NCBI GenBank assembly: GCA_016929035.1
Contig: JAFGJP010000144.1
Location: forward strand, 1 to 5,627
Direction of reading: 5' to 3'
DNA: 5,627 nucleotides
From: Candidatus Auribacterota bacterium
GTDB lineage: Bacteria; Auribacterota; JAFGBW01; JAFGJP01
Shown: positions 4,530-5,627 of the stretch, one piece after another
Layout of the letters: each line of letters starts with the position of its first letter
Position numbering within the stretch: the stretch's first letter is position 1
Program-made: the position numbers and the translations under genes
The notes under the pieces: generated by a model
Database searches by the model: none
What the model was told of the DNA's origin: nothing
What the model saw: only the letters and a program-made list of their open reading frames with translations

Positions 4530-5627
4530 GTGGATCATTCAGCAAGAAAGATAGATATTGCGATTTCCAGCGGTAAAGGCGGGACAGGGAAGACGTTTAT
4601 AGCCACGAATTTGGCCAAAGTTTTCGCCGAAAAGCATGATCAGATCCGTTATCTGGATTGTGATGTTGAGGAGCCAAACGGGCATTTGTTCCTTAAGCCT
4701 GTTATCAGCAGAGAGGAAGATGTTACTCTGATCGCCCCTGTGGAAGCGGACAGGGATAAATGTATTTCATGTGGCAGATGCGCGGAAGTCTGCAAATACA
4801 ATGCCATAGCCGTGGTTAACAAACAGGTGCTTATATTCAAAGAGCTCTGTCATGTGTGCGGGGGATGCAAGATCGTCTGTCCGGTGGATGCCATTATCGA
4901 GAAGGAAAGAAAAATCGGTATCATGAAGGAAGGACTGAGCGGCAGGATAGGAGTGCATTACGCTTTGCTTGAGACAGCCGAGGGAGGAATGTCTCCGCGC
5001 CTGGTAAAAAAAGTCAAAGAACGTGGCGAGGGAGGGATTCATCCCGTTAGAAATTCCCAAGGAAAATCAGGAGAGATTGTGAATAATGAATACGCAGGAG
5101 TTGCCCAGATTTCTAACGGGATAAATATTCTGGATTCATCGCCCGGGACAAGCTGTCCTGTTGTCGAAACGGTCAAGGATGTCGATCTCTGTGTTCTGGT
5201 CACTGATCCGACGCCTTTTGGCATCAATGATCTTAAACTTTCCGTGGATATGGCCCGTGAGGTCGGACAGGAGCCTGTCATCGTGGTCAACCGCGCGGAA
5301 TACAAAGATACAGCTTTGAAAGATTATTGTTCAAAAGAACAGCTGGACATCATCGGAGAGATCCCTGATGAACGGCGAATAGCCGAAAGCTATTCGCGGG
5401 GGGAAATGGCTGTCGATAAGTTTCTTGAAATTAAAAAGTTGTTTGAAGTCTTAGCTGATAAGATACTCTCTTTAGCCAGGGGGGAGAAAAAGATACCGAA
5501 ATCCGTCAAAAGAGAAGCATTATCCGGTGTAAAAGTTCCTGAGAAAGCCAAAAAATATGGTACTCCCGGCGCTAAAAAGCCCAGAGAACTGGTAGTTATC
5601 AGCGGAAAGGGCGGTACCGGAAAAACA
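4530..5627 (+). CDS. Ferredoxin-containing MinD/Mrp-type ATPase, apparently fused to a second ATPase (3' partial)
   Basis: A single frame is open from GTG 4530 to the window end (366 codons). A deviant Walker A, S-G-K-G-G-T-G-K-T, is at residues 14-22. A 2x[4Fe-4S] ferredoxin insert follows: C78-x2-C81-x2-C84-x3-C88 and C107-x2-C110-x2-C113-x3-C117. The Walker B-like strand I-N-I-L-D-S-S-P-G-T-S-C-P is at 198-210 (D202), and V-T-D-P-T-P-F-G matches the switch region of the MinD/ParA family. Such proteins are thought to take part in Fe-S or metallocofactor assembly or transfer. Residues about 171-198 are an in-frame palindromic insert. After a Lys-rich linker (about 308-350) the frame reads E-L-V-V-I-S-G-K-G-G-T-G-K-T, a second Walker A at 358-366. 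Relatives are commonly two adjacent genes; no start codon or ribosome site separates the halves here, so fusion is likely. The rest of domain two lies outside the window. Confidence 0.87.
   Translation, partial: MDHSARKIDIAISSGKGGTGKTFIATNLAKVFAEKHDQIRYLDCDVEEPNGHLFLKPVISREEDVTLIAPVEADRDKCISCGRCAEVCKYNAIAVVNKQVLIFKELCHVCGGCKIVCPVDAIIEKERKIGIMKEGLSGRIGVHYALLETAEGGMSPRLVKKVKERGEGGIHPVRNSQGKSGEIVNNEYAGVAQISNGINILDSSPGTSCPVVETVKDVDLCVLVTDPTPFGINDLKLSVDMAREVGQEPVIVVNRAEYKDTALKDYCSKEQLDIIGEIPDERRIAESYSRGEMAVDKFLEIKKLFEVLADKILSLARGEKKIPKSVKREALSGVKVPEKAKKYGTPGAKKPRELVVISGKGGTGKT
5041..5122. repeat. In-frame 82-nt inverted-repeat insert inside the ATPase gene
   Basis: ATCCCGTTAGAAAT (5041-5054) and ATTTCTAACGGGAT (5109-5122) are perfect 14-bp reverse complements enclosing 54 nt. 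The core equals that of the hdrB palindrome, with one outer base changed (C-T-C-C against T-C-C-C). It encodes H-P-V-R-N-S, then about 18 polar residues, then I-S-N-G-I. Taking 5042-5121 plus a 4-nt duplication gives 84 bases, so the frame is kept; the flanks TTCA and TAAA do not clearly match. Confidence 0.85.

Noticed and set aside
41..5122. CRISPR array or spaced direct repeats
   Set aside because: Only three copies exist, thousands of bases apart or inside genes, with inverted arms and no regular spacers.
4649..5305. Antisense open frames over the ATPase gene
   Set aside because: The + strand has two intact ferredoxin motifs, Walker A and Walker B in one frame; the reverse frames show no family features.

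Overview
The window holds one co-directional gene cluster on the + strand, apparently from a strict anaerobe. It carries a methanogen-type heterodisulfide reductase B homologue, a 2x[4Fe-4S] ferredoxin with a Gly/Arg/Met-rich tail, and a ferredoxin-containing MinD/Mrp-type ATPase. Clear Shine-Dalgarno sites and moderate GC point to a bacterium such as a Clostridia-like, Desulfobacterota-like or candidate-phylum anaerobe. The sequence alone does not fix the lineage.

Layout: 1-39 is the 3' end of an upstream gene (possibly hdrC). 36-308 is a small GIY-YIG nuclease gene that makes up almost all of a compact mobile-looking element (41-305). 305-1216 is hdrB-like, 1219-1803 a class I SAM methyltransferase, 1840-2187 a ferredoxin, and 2218-3312 a TDT/SLAC1-type membrane transporter. 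3325-3915 is a membrane-anchored protein of unknown function, 4006-4506 an HPP-family membrane protein, and 4530-5627 a ferredoxin-ATPase that runs off the window. At its very end that last frame enters a second Walker A motif, so it appears to be a tandem ATPase fusion. Gaps between genes are short (2-90 nt), there is no convincing terminator, and most genes could be co-transcribed. The soluble genes share an Fe-S/electron-transfer theme; the two transporters and the anchored protein have no obvious common substrate.

The most unusual signal is a family of inverted-repeat elements sharing the core CCGTTAGA...TCTAACGG, present three times. Copy 1 (41-305) has 13-bp perfect terminal inverted repeats around the GIY-YIG frame and an apparent 4-bp target duplication (TGAG). 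It sits exactly on the start codon of hdrB. Copy 2 (about 717-747) is a nearly bare palindrome inserted in frame between the two halves of HdrB. Copy 3 (about 5041-5122) is an 82-nt version inserted in frame just before the Walker B-like strand of the ATPase. Copies 2 and 3 add V-R-N-S...I-S-N-G peptides to two unrelated proteins. This resembles an autonomous nuclease-bearing element with small non-autonomous derivatives that insert into genes without breaking them.
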